DNA of 26,977 bases. It comes from a bacterium (lineage in GTDB: Bacteria; Dependentiae; Babeliae; Babeliales; UASB340). The stretch is taken from NCBI GenBank assembly GCA_030630075.1, contig DAOVNS010000011.1, forward strand, positions 1 through 26,977, read 5' to 3'. This document shows positions 7,359 to 16,465 of the stretch, in pieces; positions within the stretch are counted from its first letter, which is position 1; each line of letters starts with the position of its first letter. Below the pieces are notes generated by a model. The model saw nothing but the letters and a program-made list of their open reading frames with translations, had not been told where the DNA came from and did no database searches. A program made the position numbers and the translations under genes.

Positions 7359-8858
7359 CTATGCTTTTTTCTTGTTCATTAATTTCCAGAATTCTTCATT
7401 AGTTTTTGTTTTTCTCATCTTCTCGATCAAGAAATCCATACCATCAACAGTATTCATAGTTCCAATGAACTTTTGTAACACCCACATTCTCTTGACTTCA
7501 TCTTCTGGAAGCAACAAGTCTTCACGACGTGTGCCAGAACTTTGAATATCAAATGCAGGATAAAATCTTCTATTAGAAAGTTTACGTGTAAGATGAATTT
7601 CCATATTACCCGTTCCCTTAAATTCTTCGAAAATAACTTCGTCCATTCTAGAACCGGTTTCTACTAATGCTGTTGCAATAATAGTTAAAGATCCACCTTC
7701 TTCTATATTTCTTGCAGCACCAAAAAATCTTTTTGGTTTATGCAATGCGGTAGCATCAATACCACCACTTAAAACTCTACCCGATGCAGGAGCTAAAGTA
7801 TTGTATGCTCTTGCCAAACGAGTTAAAGAGTCAAGCAAAATAACAACATCATGTCCATATTCAACTAATCTTTTTGCTTTTTCGAGAACAATTTCAGCAA
7901 CTTGAACATGACGTGTTGCATATTCATCAAAAGTTGAACTTACAACTTCTGCATTCACGCTACGTTGCATGTCTGTTACTTCTTCTGGACGCTCATCGAT
8001 TAAAAGCATCATCATGATTGCTTCTGGATGATTCAGAGATATTGTGTTTGCAATTTCCTTCATCAAAGTTGTTTTACCTGTTCTTGGAGGTGCAACAATC
8101 ATTGCACGTTGCCCTTTACCAATCGGTGTAAGCATATCCATTATACGAGTAGAAACAACAGAAGAATCACCTTCTAAATTAAATTTCTCATCAGGAAAAA
8201 TAGGAGTTAAATTTTCAAAAACTGTTTTATTAAAAGTTTGCATTGGAGATTGAAAGTTAACACTTTCTATTCTTTGTAGAGCAAAATATTTTTCACTCTC
8301 TTTAGGTTTTCTTAGTGTTCCTTTTATAACATCACCGGTTCTTAACGCAAAGCGTTTAATATGAATTGGTGAAACATAAATATCATCAGGACCAGGAACA
8401 TAGTTAAATTTAGGTGATCTCAAAAAACCAAATCCATCAGGAAGTCTTTCTAAAATACCTTCACCATAAATTTCAATCTTTCTTTCTGATTGAGATTCCA
8501 ATATTCTAAAAATAATCTCTTGCTTTCTCAGAGAAGAAACATCGGGAAGACCTATTCTTTGAGCATATTTTATAAGCTCATTAATAGGCATTTCTTTGAG
8601 TTCTTGAACATTGATAGATGTTTTAGGACCAGAATCATTGCCCGAAAACTTAGTCGGTTTTTTAGTACTAACATCACTAGTTTTAGACAATTTTGAATCA
8701 CTAGTTTTTTCTGCCGTAACCTTACTTTCGGGATCGGGCGAATTTTTTTTGATCATATGTTTTTTACCTCCAATAATATTATTTGATTTACCACGTACAC
8801 TACTCTCCGCTTTTTTGCGTATTCCAACCTTTTTTACTTTGCTGCCATCATCGTTCAT
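7359..8858 (-). CDS. rho: transcription termination factor Rho with N-terminal extension
   Basis: Rho is the hexameric RNA-dependent ATPase that ends transcription. The core is complete: Rho_N domain about residues 82-125, cold-shock-like RNA-binding domain about 126-200 ([15 protein letters not shown]), Walker A APPRTGKT at 256-263, Walker B VVILLD at 338-343, and [20 protein letters not shown]. At 499 residues it is about 80 longer than E. coli Rho. The extra residues 1-80 are Lys/Ser/Thr-rich, low in complexity and probably disordered, similar to the basic insertions that broaden RNA binding in some Rho proteins (inference). Upstream lies a 277-bp spacer that could be a regulated leader. 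tsaD follows 5 bp downstream. Confidence 0.97.
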   Translation of the reverse strand: MNDDGSKVKKVGIRKKAESSVRGKSNNIIGGKKHMIKKNSPDPESKVTAEKTSDSKLSKTSDVSTKKPTKFSGNDSGPKTSINVQELKEMPINELIKYAQRIGLPDVSSLRKQEIIFRILESQSERKIEIYGEGILERLPDGFGFLRSPKFNYVPGPDDIYVSPIHIKRFALRTGDVIKGTLRKPKESEKYFALQRIESVNFQSPMQTFNKTVFENLTPIFPDEKFNLEGDSSVVSTRIMDMLTPIGKGQRAMIVAPPRTGKTTLMKEIANTISLNHPEAIMMMLLIDERPEEVTDMQRSVNAEVVSSTFDEYATRHVQVAEIVLEKAKRLVEYGHDVVILLDSLTRLARAYNTLAPASGRVLSGGIDATALHKPKRFFGAARNIEEGGSLTIIATALVETGSRMDEVIFEEFKGTGNMEIHLTRKLSNRRFYPAFDIQSSGTRREDLLLPEDEVKRMWVLQKFIGTMNTVDGMDFLIEKMRKTKTNEEFWKLMNKKKA

Positions 8859-9135
8859 AATTATTCAATACAATTAAAAAAAATTTATTAAAACAGAACA
8901 CAACGTCTATGAGAAATAACTTTTCACAACTAAACAAAATTAATTCCAACAAAACCAATATCAAAAATCATATTTTGGCACAATCTCGCAAGGAATAATA
9001 AAATTTAAGAAGCAAAGAAAAGTATTAAATTCGATATCAAATTCACAAAAATCTAGCAAACTATTTCGTTCGCAATTACTAATTATTTACAAATTATAGT
9101 AACTCAGAAAATATTCTATAAATAAAAATCTTTAT
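8859..9135. other. 277-bp spacer between secF and rho, possible rho leader
   Basis: No open frame of note and no RNA gene is visible. On the minus strand TATAAT (9098 down to 9093) is a good -10 box but has only a weak -35 match. If used, it would give rho a leader of about 225 nt, long enough for the autoregulation known for rho in other bacteria. The rest is AT-rich with no strong hairpin. Confidence 0.3.
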
Positions 9136-10011
9136 TTAGCTATCAGATTTCTTTAATGAAGTTATCGCTAACATCACAGGACTTGCAATATAAATTGAAG
9201 AATAAGTACCAATAACAGTACCTGCAATCATTGCTACAGCAAAACCTCTTAAAGCTTCGCCTCCAAAAACATAAAACGAAATTAATGCTAATAAAGTAGA
9301 TACACTTGTTCGTATCGTTCTTGTCAAAGTTTGGTTAAGACTAATATTGGCAATGTGATATATAGAATCGCCCCTCATCTTAATTAAATTTTCTCTTATT
9401 CTGCTAAATATTACAATCGTATCATTGAGCGAGTAACCCAAGATTGCTAACAATGCAGCAACAACGGATAGCGAAATTGGTTCACCGATAAGCAGTAAAA
9501 ACACCAACACAGCTAAAATATCATGAGCAATCGCAATAACGGCGCCAATTGCGTAGGCATACTTTGAACGAATAGAAATATAGATAAGTACAATCAATAA
9601 AGACAGCAATATTGCAAAGATTGCATTTCTTTGCATATCTTTACCAACTTCAGCACCAACCCAATCAATATTTTCGATGGTCATTTTATTTCCAGGTGTT
9701 GCACTATCAACATCTGCACGGAATTTTTCTTCAAGATTATCTAAACTCTGACCCCCAACACGAACGATAAAATTAGTATCCTGTCTTCCAATGCTTTGGA
9801 TTACAAAATTCTTCCAACCTTTTTCGCTCATTGCTTTTCTTACTTTTGCAATATCAATCTTATTTTCAAAAGCTATGCGCAGCTCTGCACCACCTGCAAA
9901 GTCTATATGATACGTAAATCCACCTTTTACAAAATAAGCAACTAGGCCTACAAGTAAAAATGTTACAGATAAAGCAAAACAAAAACGACGATATTTTAAG
10001 AAATTTATCAT
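9136..10011 (-). CDS. secF: protein translocase subunit SecF
   Basis: SecF works with SecD in the inner membrane, using the proton gradient to help pull proteins through SecYEG. The 291-residue protein has six predicted membrane segments (about 10-28, 130-147, 152-174, 178-196, 237-250, 256-280). A periplasmic loop with the family motif HIDFAGGAEL lies after the first one. The conserved GYSLNDTIVIFSRIREN is at 192-208, followed by NQTLTRTIRTS. The length is normal for SecF. No secD lies next to it: rpmA is upstream and rho downstream. secD must be elsewhere or absent. Many signal-peptide proteins in this window need the pathway. Confidence 0.95.
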   Translation of the reverse strand: MINFLKYRRFCFALSVTFLLVGLVAYFVKGGFTYHIDFAGGAELRIAFENKIDIAKVRKAMSEKGWKNFVIQSIGRQDTNFIVRVGGQSLDNLEEKFRADVDSATPGNKMTIENIDWVGAEVGKDMQRNAIFAILLSLLIVLIYISIRSKYAYAIGAVIAIAHDILAVLVFLLLIGEPISLSVVAALLAILGYSLNDTIVIFSRIRENLIKMRGDSIYHIANISLNQTLTRTIRTSVSTLLALISFYVFGGEALRGFAVAMIAGTVIGTYSSIYIASPVMLAITSLKKSDS

Positions 10012-10081
10012 GACTTATCCTACCCTACTCACCTTTTGAAATCTCTACAAAACTAAGAACCGCGACCAAACACATCTTTAA

Positions 10082-10339
10082 TTAAATTTCATCTACGATC
10101 GAGACGAACTTTCTCTTTTTAAAACCTACGTGAAATTTAACAAAGCCATCTTTTACTGCAAACAAAGTACAGTCGCCGCCTCTTTTAACTCCACCACCTG
10201 GATGTATTTTTGTGCCACGTTGACGAATTAAAATTTGACCACTTGTGACTTGTTGTCCACCAAAGCGCTTACAACCTAAACGTTTACTTTGACTATCGCG
10301 GCCGTTACCCGTAGATCCACCGCTCTTACTCGTTGACAT
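10082..10339 (-). CDS. rpmA: 50S ribosomal protein L27
   Basis: L27 is a small basic protein whose N-terminus reaches the peptidyl transferase centre. The 85-residue sequence has the family start [20 protein letters not shown] followed by [20 protein letters not shown] and [12 protein letters not shown] ribosome binding site AGAGG lies 7 bases before the ATG. It lacks the usual rplU (L21) upstream; polA is the upstream neighbour. The N-terminus begins directly with MSTSKSGG, so there is no sign of the cleavable extension known in Firmicutes. Confidence 0.97.
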   Translation of the reverse strand: MSTSKSGGSTGNGRDSQSKRLGCKRFGGQQVTSGQILIRQRGTKIHPGGGVKRGGDCTLFAVKDGFVKFHVGFKKRKFVSIVDEI

Positions 10340-10519
10340 TTGGAACCTCTATGAATGTTCAAAATTTGGTTAAAAATCAATTAAAATGAACTTTTAACAG
10401 TTATTTTTACGTTTAAAGACTATCTTGTACCGCGAAATAATACTAAAGTATCTTTAAATACCAGACTATTCTCGCCCAGACAAGATTATTTTGCCCGTTT
10501 TTTTGGTAAAAGTCAAAAC

Positions 10520-13315
10520 CTATTTACTAATCTGCTCCCAGTTCTTGCCTGTTCGCACAGAAACGCTCAATGGAACACTCCATTTCACCACATTTTCCAT
10601 GCATTTTTTCACAATTTTCTCAACACGATCAGTCTCATCCATTGGATATTCAACAATAACTTCATCATGAATCTGCAAAACCATAAATGCATCGATTTTT
10701 GATTCTGTAAGTTTTTTATCAATCTCTATCATTGCCAATTTTAATATTTCAGCAGAAGTTCCCTGAACAGGAGTATTAATAGCTATTCTTTTAGCAGCCT
10801 CATACAGCGTTCTGTTTCTCTCCTTAATATTAGGAATATACCGACGCCTTCCCATCCAAGTTTCGACATATCCATTAGATTCGGCAAAATCAATAGTTTT
10901 ATTTATCCATTTTACAACACCACTATACTCTTTGAAGTATTTATCTATATATTCTTTTGCCTCGCCCGGTTTTATTCCCAAATCTTTTGCCAAACCAAAA
11001 GGAGTTAAGCCGTAGGCTATGCCAAAATTAATGCGCTTTCCAAGCTGTCGCTCTTTATTCGAAACTTTATCTAAAGGAATATCAAATATCTGACTTGCAG
11101 CTTGAGAGTGAATATCTTGGTTATTTAAAAATGCTTTTTTTAAACTCTTGTCGCCCGAAAGTTCTGCCAAAACACGTAAATCTATTTGCGAGTAATCGGC
11201 AGATAAAAATCTTCTTCCTCTTGGTGCAACAAAAGCTGAACGTATTTTCATACCATAATCAGAAGAAACAGGAATGTTTTGTAAATTAGGATCAGAGCTC
11301 GAAATTCTACCCGTTGCAACCATTATTTGATTAAAAGAAGAATGAATTCTTTTTGTTTTAGAATTTATCTGTTTTACCAATGGATCAGCATACGTACTTT
11401 TTAACTTATAATATTCTCGGTATTTCATAATCATGCCGGGAATAGGATCCATCTTGCTTAATTCTGCCAAAACTTCTTGATCAGTTGAGCGCTTGCCTTT
11501 TCCGCTTTTTTTCAATGAAGGCAATTTTAATTCATCAAATAAAAGTGCTTCGATCTGTTTTGGTGAATTAAGATTAATATCTTTGAATTTTTCTTTATGA
11601 TCAATTGCAGCATAAATCTTTTTTTCAATTGAATTCAAATCTTTTTCAATCTCTTTTCCAACCTCTTTTAATCTATCTGGGTCAAGCGAAATCCCTGCCA
11701 TTTCCATTTTTAATAAAATTTGAGATATCGGCATTTCAAGATCTTTGAAAATCTTTTTTATTTTTTTATATTTATTTAAATCTTTTTCTAAAACCGATTT
11801 TAATTTAAATGTTTGTAAAGCATCATGCGCTGCGTATTCAGATGCTCTTTGAATTGGGACTTCGGTAAAATCTTTGTGTTTACCAAGAACATCTTTAAAA
11901 GATTCCATTGGTTCATCCAAATATCTAACCGAAAGAACTTTTAAATTAATTTTATCTGAATCTTGTTTTCGCAATAAATTTGCCGCAAGTATTGTATCAA
12001 AAGTTACATTTTTAATATCCACACCGTACTGAAGAAGCAAAAGCTGATCAAACTTAGTGTTATGCAATATTTTTTCAATTTTTTCATCGTGCATAACTTC
12101 TTTTAACTGCTCCAAAACATCTTCTCTTTTTAATTGCCGATCTGCACCATTTTGTGTGTGAGTAAGAGGAATATAGTATCCATTTTTTTTATCAAAAGAA
12201 AAAGAAAAACCAACCAACTCATCACGCAACGGCCTAAAACCTGTTGCCTCTGTATCAAATGCAAACTCTTTTTTCTTTTTTGCCAAGTCAATTACTTTAT
12301 TTAAACCATCTTGAGTTTCAACAATGTAACAATTCCATTCTTTTGCTTTTTTGATTGTTATTTTTACTTCTTTTTCTGTTGCACCATATTCAGTTTCAAA
12401 TAAAGATAATTGACGTGCCTGCACAACATTTTGTTGCACAGTTTCTGTTAAACCATATCTTTTTTGCAAATCTCTAAACATGCTTGAAAATTCATATTCC
12501 CTAAAAAAACTGGCTGCATTCGCCCAATCATCTTTATTAAATTCAAAATCTTTTGGGGTTAAATTTAACTTATAATTTTTTAATGAAAACAATTTGAAAC
12601 TTAAAAAAGCATTTTCCCTGCCTTCTTCAAGTAATTTTTTGGTTCTCTCTTTTTTTACTTTATCTAAATTTTTGTAAAGATCTTCTAATGAATCAAATTC
12701 TTTTACAAGATCTTCTGCTGTTTTTTTACCAATCCCTTTAACACCCGGAATATTATCAGAAGTATCTCCAAGTAAGGAATAATAAAAAGGAATTTTCTCA
12801 ACCTCAAAACCTTTTTGTTCCTTAAAAGTTTTGGCATCAACAAGTTCATCCTTAAAAGAATCAAATATCAAAACAGTGTCATCTGCCAGTAATTGATACA
12901 AATCTTTATCTGGACCAACAATCACTATCTGATTCTTTTTAAAATCATTTACAGCAGAGCCAATTAAATCATCAGCTTCGTATCCCGTTTTTGATAATTG
13001 ATGCAAACCAATTAAATCCGCAAACTCCATAATCGCTTCTTTTTGCTCAAATAGGTCACTTGGCGGCACTTGCCTTGTTGCTTTATATTCTTTATAAATG
13101 TCGCTTCTAAAAGTTTTTCCTTTACTATCCCAAATTAAAATCATATTTTTAGGATCAAACTCATCGATCATTTTTTGAATAGTTCTACAAAAACCATAAA
13201 TTGCTTGCGTTGGAATTCCTTTAGACGTTTGTAGAGACCTCAAACCATAATAAGATCGATACAAGATGTAAGAACCGTCAATTAAAAAAAGAGCATCTTC
13301 TTTAATTTTTGGCAT
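10520..13315 (-). CDS. polA: DNA polymerase I
   Basis: This 931-residue protein has all three activities. The 5'-3' exonuclease (about 1-290) has LFLIDGSYILYRSYYG, GYEADDLIG, GPDKDLYQL and GDTSDNIPGVKGIGKKTA. The 3'-5' proofreading domain (about 325-510) has intact DEDY residues: Asp354 and Glu356 in FDTEATG, Asp423 in NTKFDQ, Tyr494 and Asp498 in YAAHDA. The polymerase has motif A LSADYSQIDLR (Asp707), motif B RQLGKRINFGIAYG and motif C QIHDEVIVEYP (His883-Glu885). Phe764 in motif B is the residue that disfavours dideoxynucleotides. It functions in Okazaki fragment maturation and repair. It is divergent from ruvX across a 169-bp AT-rich spacer (13316-13484). The length and motif set are normal, with no sign of decay. 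Confidence 0.98.
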   Translation of the reverse strand: MPKIKEDALFLIDGSYILYRSYYGLRSLQTSKGIPTQAIYGFCRTIQKMIDEFDPKNMILIWDSKGKTFRSDIYKEYKATRQVPPSDLFEQKEAIMEFADLIGLHQLSKTGYEADDLIGSAVNDFKKNQIVIVGPDKDLYQLLADDTVLIFDSFKDELVDAKTFKEQKGFEVEKIPFYYSLLGDTSDNIPGVKGIGKKTAEDLVKEFDSLEDLYKNLDKVKKERTKKLLEEGRENAFLSFKLFSLKNYKLNLTPKDFEFNKDDWANAASFFREYEFSSMFRDLQKRYGLTETVQQNVVQARQLSLFETEYGATEKEVKITIKKAKEWNCYIVETQDGLNKVIDLAKKKKEFAFDTEATGFRPLRDELVGFSFSFDKKNGYYIPLTHTQNGADRQLKREDVLEQLKEVMHDEKIEKILHNTKFDQLLLLQYGVDIKNVTFDTILAANLLRKQDSDKINLKVLSVRYLDEPMESFKDVLGKHKDFTEVPIQRASEYAAHDALQTFKLKSVLEKDLNKYKKIKKIFKDLEMPISQILLKMEMAGISLDPDRLKEVGKEIEKDLNSIEKKIYAAIDHKEKFKDINLNSPKQIEALLFDELKLPSLKKSGKGKRSTDQEVLAELSKMDPIPGMIMKYREYYKLKSTYADPLVKQINSKTKRIHSSFNQIMVATGRISSSDPNLQNIPVSSDYGMKIRSAFVAPRGRRFLSADYSQIDLRVLAELSGDKSLKKAFLNNQDIHSQAASQIFDIPLDKVSNKERQLGKRINFGIAYGLTPFGLAKDLGIKPGEAKEYIDKYFKEYSGVVKWINKTIDFAESNGYVETWMGRRRYIPNIKERNRTLYEAAKRIAINTPVQGTSAEILKLAMIEIDKKLTESKIDAFMVLQIHDEVIVEYPMDETDRVEKIVKKCMENVVKWSVPLSVSVRTGKNWEQISK

Positions 13316-13484
13316 TATTAAAAACCTTTTAATTTTTGTTTATTAGCAAATAATTACTTACTTTATTAAAATAAAGCTATACAAAACAGTAAACAAAACA
13401 AACAACTTGTTTATTTTTATTATTTTTTGAAAATACAGGAAAAAAAGAAAATTATTAAAACCTTAATTTTACGAAAACAAAATT

Positions 13485-13898
13485 ATGAAAAAATTAGCTT
13501 TAGACGTTGGCGATAAATGGGTTGGTTCTGCAATCGCAGATGCACTTGGAATAACATGCAAACCCTACAAAACAGTTGAATTCGATAACTTATTCAGTTT
13601 TATTAAAACTGTAATCGAAGAAGAATATATCGACACAGTAGTTGTTGGATATCCAAAAACAAGCAAAGGAACCGAAAGCGAACAAACAAAAAAAACAGTA
13701 CGCAGAAAAGAAGAACTAGAAAAAGAATTCCCTCAAGTAACATGGATACTTTGGGACGAACGCCTAAGTAGTAAAAGAGCAGCTCAATTAAGAGTTGGCA
13801 CATTTAAAACAAAAGAAGACAAAATAAAAAGTCATTCTATTGCCGCTGCATTTATTCTCCAGAGCTTTTTGGACAACCTGGCCTTTCAAAAATTATAA
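13485..13898 (+). CDS. ruvX: RuvX/YqgF family Holliday-junction resolvase-like nuclease
   Basis: The 137-residue length is typical. RNase H-like fold signatures are visible: KLALDVGDKWVGSAIAD at residues 3-19 (first catalytic Asp), DTVVVGYPKTSKGTESEQ, and WILWDERLSSKRA with the conserved Asp-Glu. The final 'D-x-x-A-A-x-x-x-L' helix appears as HSIAAAFILQSFLD, where His replaces the common Asp. In E. coli the protein takes part in 16S rRNA 5' end processing; a role in resolving DNA junctions has also been proposed. No Shine-Dalgarno precedes the ATG (sequence ACGAAAACAAAATT), unlike most neighbours, so initiation may be leaderless or AT-driven. Confidence 0.93.
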   Translation: MKKLALDVGDKWVGSAIADALGITCKPYKTVEFDNLFSFIKTVIEEEYIDTVVVGYPKTSKGTESEQTKKTVRRKEELEKEFPQVTWILWDERLSSKRAAQLRVGTFKTKEDKIKSHSIAAAFILQSFLDNLAFQKL

Positions 13899-14087
13899 CC
13901 AACTCAAACCACCCTACTATAGATCAAAAAACCATATCTTTTACAATTCAATAAAAAATGTTTACATTAAATAAAAAAGGATCATGGAGTATTTAAACCA
14001 GTTTTAACCAAACATTTTTATTTATTCTTTATAAAAATATAAGCCTGTTTGTGTAAAACTAATTACCTGGCTAAGGAGGGTAGAGTT

Positions 14088-14270
14088 ATGAAGTGTCCGA
14101 AGTGCGACGGTCTCATGGTAATGCAATCGTTCTTTGATCACTTTATTAATTTCGAAGGCTGGAAGTGCCTCAACTGCGGCAAGATAATAGAAAAAAGAGA
14201 AAATACTATTAAAGACGACGCCTTTAGTATTTTTTATCAACGACAAAAGATTAAAAAACAAGGCGACTAA
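14088..14270 (+). CDS. small zinc-ribbon protein
   Basis: An ideal ribosome binding site AAGGAGGG sits 7 bases before the ATG at 14088, which decides the start over an in-frame upstream ATG at 14049. The 60-residue protein has CPKC at positions 3-6 and CLNCG about 30 residues later, giving a four-cysteine zinc ribbon, followed by a charged tail ending KIKKQGD. Short proteins of the form MKCPKCxGLM...GWxCxNCG are common in many bacteria and usually have no assigned role. It lies 37 bp before tsaB on the same strand and may be co-transcribed. The open frame on the opposite strand over the same bases is spurious. Confidence 0.85.
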   Translation: MKCPKCDGLMVMQSFFDHFINFEGWKCLNCGKIIEKRENTIKDDAFSIFYQRQKIKKQGD

Positions 14271-14307
14271 AAATTCAACCCCTTCTTAATAAGCAAATAA
14301 TAAAAAC

Positions 14308-15054
14308 ATGAATACTCCATTTTTTTTAAGCATTCAGGGAAGTTACAGCAACTTAGAACTAGCTCTTTATCAAGACTCAAATTGTCTAGAATTAATAAAA
14401 GAAGATAATATCAAAGCAAGCTCGCTGCTTATTCCATTTATCAGTCAAATATTAAAAAATAATTCAAAACAAATATCTAATCTTGATTTTATTGCAATAG
14501 ATCAAGGACCAGGCGCTTTTACATCACTTCGCGTAACCATTACAACCGTTAATGGACTTGCGTTTGCAAACAAAATTCCATTAATCGGAATTGACGGACT
14601 CGATGCATTAAGTAAAGAAGCGCTAGAAATAACAACAGAAAAACATACCGATTTTAATCCAGAAATTTTAGTAACTTTGTTAAATGCATACAATAACGAT
14701 GTTTTTTTTGATATCAATAAAGTTGTAGATTCAAATCAGTTAGAGCCAACAGAAAAGATTTATCCTTGCAAGGGTTACAAAAAAATAGATTTGCTCCTAA
14801 AAGGACTTAAGCACAACTTCTCAGAAAATAAAATTGTTTTTGCTGGAAATGGAACAAAGCTTAACCAAGATTTAATTACAAAAAACTTTGAAAATAATAT
14901 TTTAATTGTTGATCGAGATGTTTGTTCTGCTGCAACTGTTGCAAAAATGGCTTTAGAAAAATGGAATCAAGTCTCAGGTAACGTAAAAGAATATAAACTT
15001 TCTCCCCTTTACCTTAAATCTCAAAGCTTTGCAATTCGCCCAAAAAAGAATTAA
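14308..15054 (+). CDS. tsaB: tRNA t6A biosynthesis scaffold TsaB
   Basis: TsaB is the catalytically inactive paralog of TsaD that dimerises with it in the t6A machinery. The 248-residue protein begins with an ASKHA-type strand (FFLSIQGSYSNLELALY), lacking the phosphate-binding residues of TsaD. It carries the family motif DQGPGAFTSLRV at about 65-76, then LAFANKIPLIGIDGLDAL, and ends SPLYLKSQSFAIRPK, matching the usual TsaB tail (P-x-Y-x-R). No clear Shine-Dalgarno is present. Its stop codon is only 1 bp from that of the convergent rsmE, leaving no room for a terminator. Confidence 0.92.
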   Translation: MNTPFFLSIQGSYSNLELALYQDSNCLELIKEDNIKASSLLIPFISQILKNNSKQISNLDFIAIDQGPGAFTSLRVTITTVNGLAFANKIPLIGIDGLDALSKEALEITTEKHTDFNPEILVTLLNAYNNDVFFDINKVVDSNQLEPTEKIYPCKGYKKIDLLLKGLKHNFSENKIVFAGNGTKLNQDLITKNFENNILIVDRDVCSAATVAKMALEKWNQVSGNVKEYKLSPLYLKSQSFAIRPKKN

Positions 15055-15055
15055 A

Positions 15056-15859
15056 TCAAAAAATACTTCGAATACTACCAAGTCCAACAGAAGCAGCTTC
15101 AGTCGATCTTAAAATAGCTTTTGTAAGCTTATAAAATACAAAACCTGATTTTTTTATTAAATCAATCTCAGAGTCTAAAAAGTCACCCTCCGGCCCAATT
15201 AATATAAAAATTTTCTCAATCTTTTTATTATTCAGTTCATTGAATAAATCAATTAACGGTTTTCCATCGGGATCAAATAATATTTTTTTGATTTTCTTTG
15301 AATCCTCGATTCGAGAATCCTCGATTCGAAAATCTTTTAAAAAATCTTGAAGTTTTAATGGATCATTTAATTTAGGTAAAACAAAGTTTTTAGACTGTTC
15401 GCAAGCAGAAACAATTATTTTTTGTAAACGTTCCTGCTCTTTTGAGCCACCCCATTTTCTTTGAGTTTTTTCAGTTATTATTGGAAGAATTTCGTTTGCG
15501 CCCATCTGCGCTGCAAAATAAGTAACATCCGCAAAAGAACTTCTTTTAAGTAATGCAGGACAAAAAATAACTTCTGGAGCTAGTGATTTATTTTGATTTT
15601 GTTGCAAAAACTCTGCATAAATAACTTTTTTGTTATCAAAAGTTTTTTTGTCCAAAGCAAAAGTTGCATTAATTTTTTCGTCAAAAAGAATAAAACGTTC
15701 GTCAAACTTAAGACGCAACACAGATATTAATCTTTTATATAAATCTTTATCGCGGATTTGAATTTTATTATCGGTAGAATTTTTTATGATTTCAGAAAGT
15801 TGTGCAAAAAATATTGTAAAAACATGTTTTGCAACATCTTGTCTTTCAATGTCTTGCAT
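15056..15859 (-). CDS. rsmE: 16S rRNA (uracil1498-N3)-methyltransferase RsmE
   Basis: RsmE is a SPOUT-class, knotted methyltransferase using S-adenosylmethionine. Of 267 residues, the first 90 or so form the RNA-binding barrel (DKDLYKRLISVLRLKFDERF). The SPOUT domain shows PALLKRSSFADVTYFAAQMG, ANEILPIITEKTQRK, ACEQSKN, the SAM loop ILIGPEGDFLDSEID and AILRSTEAASVG at the C-terminus. The family norm of the last motif is L-R-x-E-T-A, so it is slightly altered here. Between the two halves of the SPOUT domain an in-frame tandem duplication gives RIEDS twice (see 15301-15330). The flanking motifs stay in frame, so the gene looks functional. It is convergent with tsaB. Confidence 0.93.
   Translation of the reverse strand: MQDIERQDVAKHVFTIFFAQLSEIIKNSTDNKIQIRDKDLYKRLISVLRLKFDERFILFDEKINATFALDKKTFDNKKVIYAEFLQQNQNKSLAPEVIFCPALLKRSSFADVTYFAAQMGANEILPIITEKTQRKWGGSKEQERLQKIIVSACEQSKNFVLPKLNDPLKLQDFLKDFRIEDSRIEDSKKIKKILFDPDGKPLIDLFNELNNKKIEKIFILIGPEGDFLDSEIDLIKKSGFVFYKLTKAILRSTEAASVGLGSIRSIF
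15301..15330. repeat. 15-bp tandem duplication inside rsmE
   Basis: AATCCTCGATTCGAG (15301-15315) is followed directly by AATCCTCGATTCGAA (15316-15330), 14 of 15 bases identical. It adds a second RIEDS pentapeptide without a frameshift, which is typical of recent replication slippage in a surface loop. Confidence 0.8.
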
Positions 15860-15884
15860 AATAATTAACCCAATTTAAGTTAAT

Positions 15885-16322
15885 TTAATTTTTCTTAATA
15901 AATTTATAATAAGCAAAAGTAGCAGCCGCAGAACCAGCAATCAAAACAGCAGCCATATACCATTTAGCATTTTCTTTAACATTGTCGGTTGCAGCATATT
16001 TAAAATAAGCTAAAGCAAGTTTAACCTTGTCAGAAAAAGTCATTTCCGAACTATCATCAAGATCGTCTAAATTTAAATCATCAAAATCAATTTCATCTTC
16101 GTCATTAATTACTGTTTCATTTTCACTTGAGTTGTTTTCAAAAACATCTGTTTCTTTGAATTCTGTTGTATAAGTTAAATTTTCATCTAATGGATCAATC
16201 TCTTGTGTTAAAAGATTTAAATTTTGATCTTGAGACAAAATATTATCTTCACAAAATAAACCTGTTGAAGCATTGAATAAAAATACTGCGCTAAAAATTA
16301 GTACTAAATTTTTCTTAAACAT
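15885..16322 (-). CDS. exported acidic protein with C-terminal membrane anchor
   Basis: The start at 16322 is preferred over an upstream GTG at 16367 because AAAGGA lies 9 bases before it and the protein then begins with a signal peptide, MFKKNLVLIFSAVFLFNAST-G. The 145-residue product has a low-complexity acidic middle (DEDEIDFDDLNLDDLDD). Near the C-terminus is a membrane helix, WYMAAVLIAGSAAATFAYY, followed by the basic KFIKKN. This suggests a type I single-pass protein with its acidic part outside the inner membrane. No family is recognised. It is divergent from gpmI; the spacer carries a degenerate repeat (16364-16385). Confidence 0.75.
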   Translation of the reverse strand: MFKKNLVLIFSAVFLFNASTGLFCEDNILSQDQNLNLLTQEIDPLDENLTYTTEFKETDVFENNSSENETVINDEDEIDFDDLNLDDLDDSSEMTFSDKVKLALAYFKYAATDNVKENAKWYMAAVLIAGSAAATFAYYKFIKKN

Positions 16323-16363
16323 ACTAAATATTCCTTTTGTTATATTTGAATTGTTATATTTGA

Positions 16364-16385
16364 GCACAGTGGCACATGCCCTATG
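16364..16385. repeat. degenerate single copy of the outer hairpin of the 508-736 element
   Basis: GCACAGTGGCACATGCCCTATG matches the reverse complement of the left arm of the element at 508-736 in 19 of 22 positions. The hairpin pairing GGC/GCC is kept, two of the three changes lie in its 4-base loop, and the third leaves a wobble pair on one strand. It sits in the divergent promoter region upstream of gpmI. Confidence 0.65.
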
Positions 16386-16400
16386 TTGTTATCAAGCTCA

Positions 16401-16427
16401 TTGCTACTAAACTTGTAAAACTATAAT
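16401..16427 (+). promoter_or_regulatory. possible gpmI promoter
   Basis: TATAAT at 16422-16427 is a perfect -10 box. TTGCTA at 16401-16406 is a fair -35 with a 15-base spacer, shorter than ideal. It lies 39 bp before the gpmI start. AT-rich background makes chance -10 matches common. Confidence 0.4.
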
Positions 16428-16465
16428 TTAATCAGAAAATAAATTTTGTAAAAAAAGGAGCCTTC

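Noticed and set aside
10340..10519. Possible terminator for polA or riboswitch before rpmA
   Set aside because: Only weak short pairings (such as ATACT/AGTAT) are visible, with no convincing stem plus U-tract or known aptamer.
14022..14261. 79-codon minus-strand frame over the zinc-ribbon gene
   Set aside because: The plus-strand frame has an ideal ribosome binding site and four zinc-ligand cysteines; the antisense frame has neither.
16323..16367. GTG-initiated N-terminal extension of the exported acidic protein
   Set aside because: It would run through the repeat, lacks a ribosome binding site and would bury the signal peptide.
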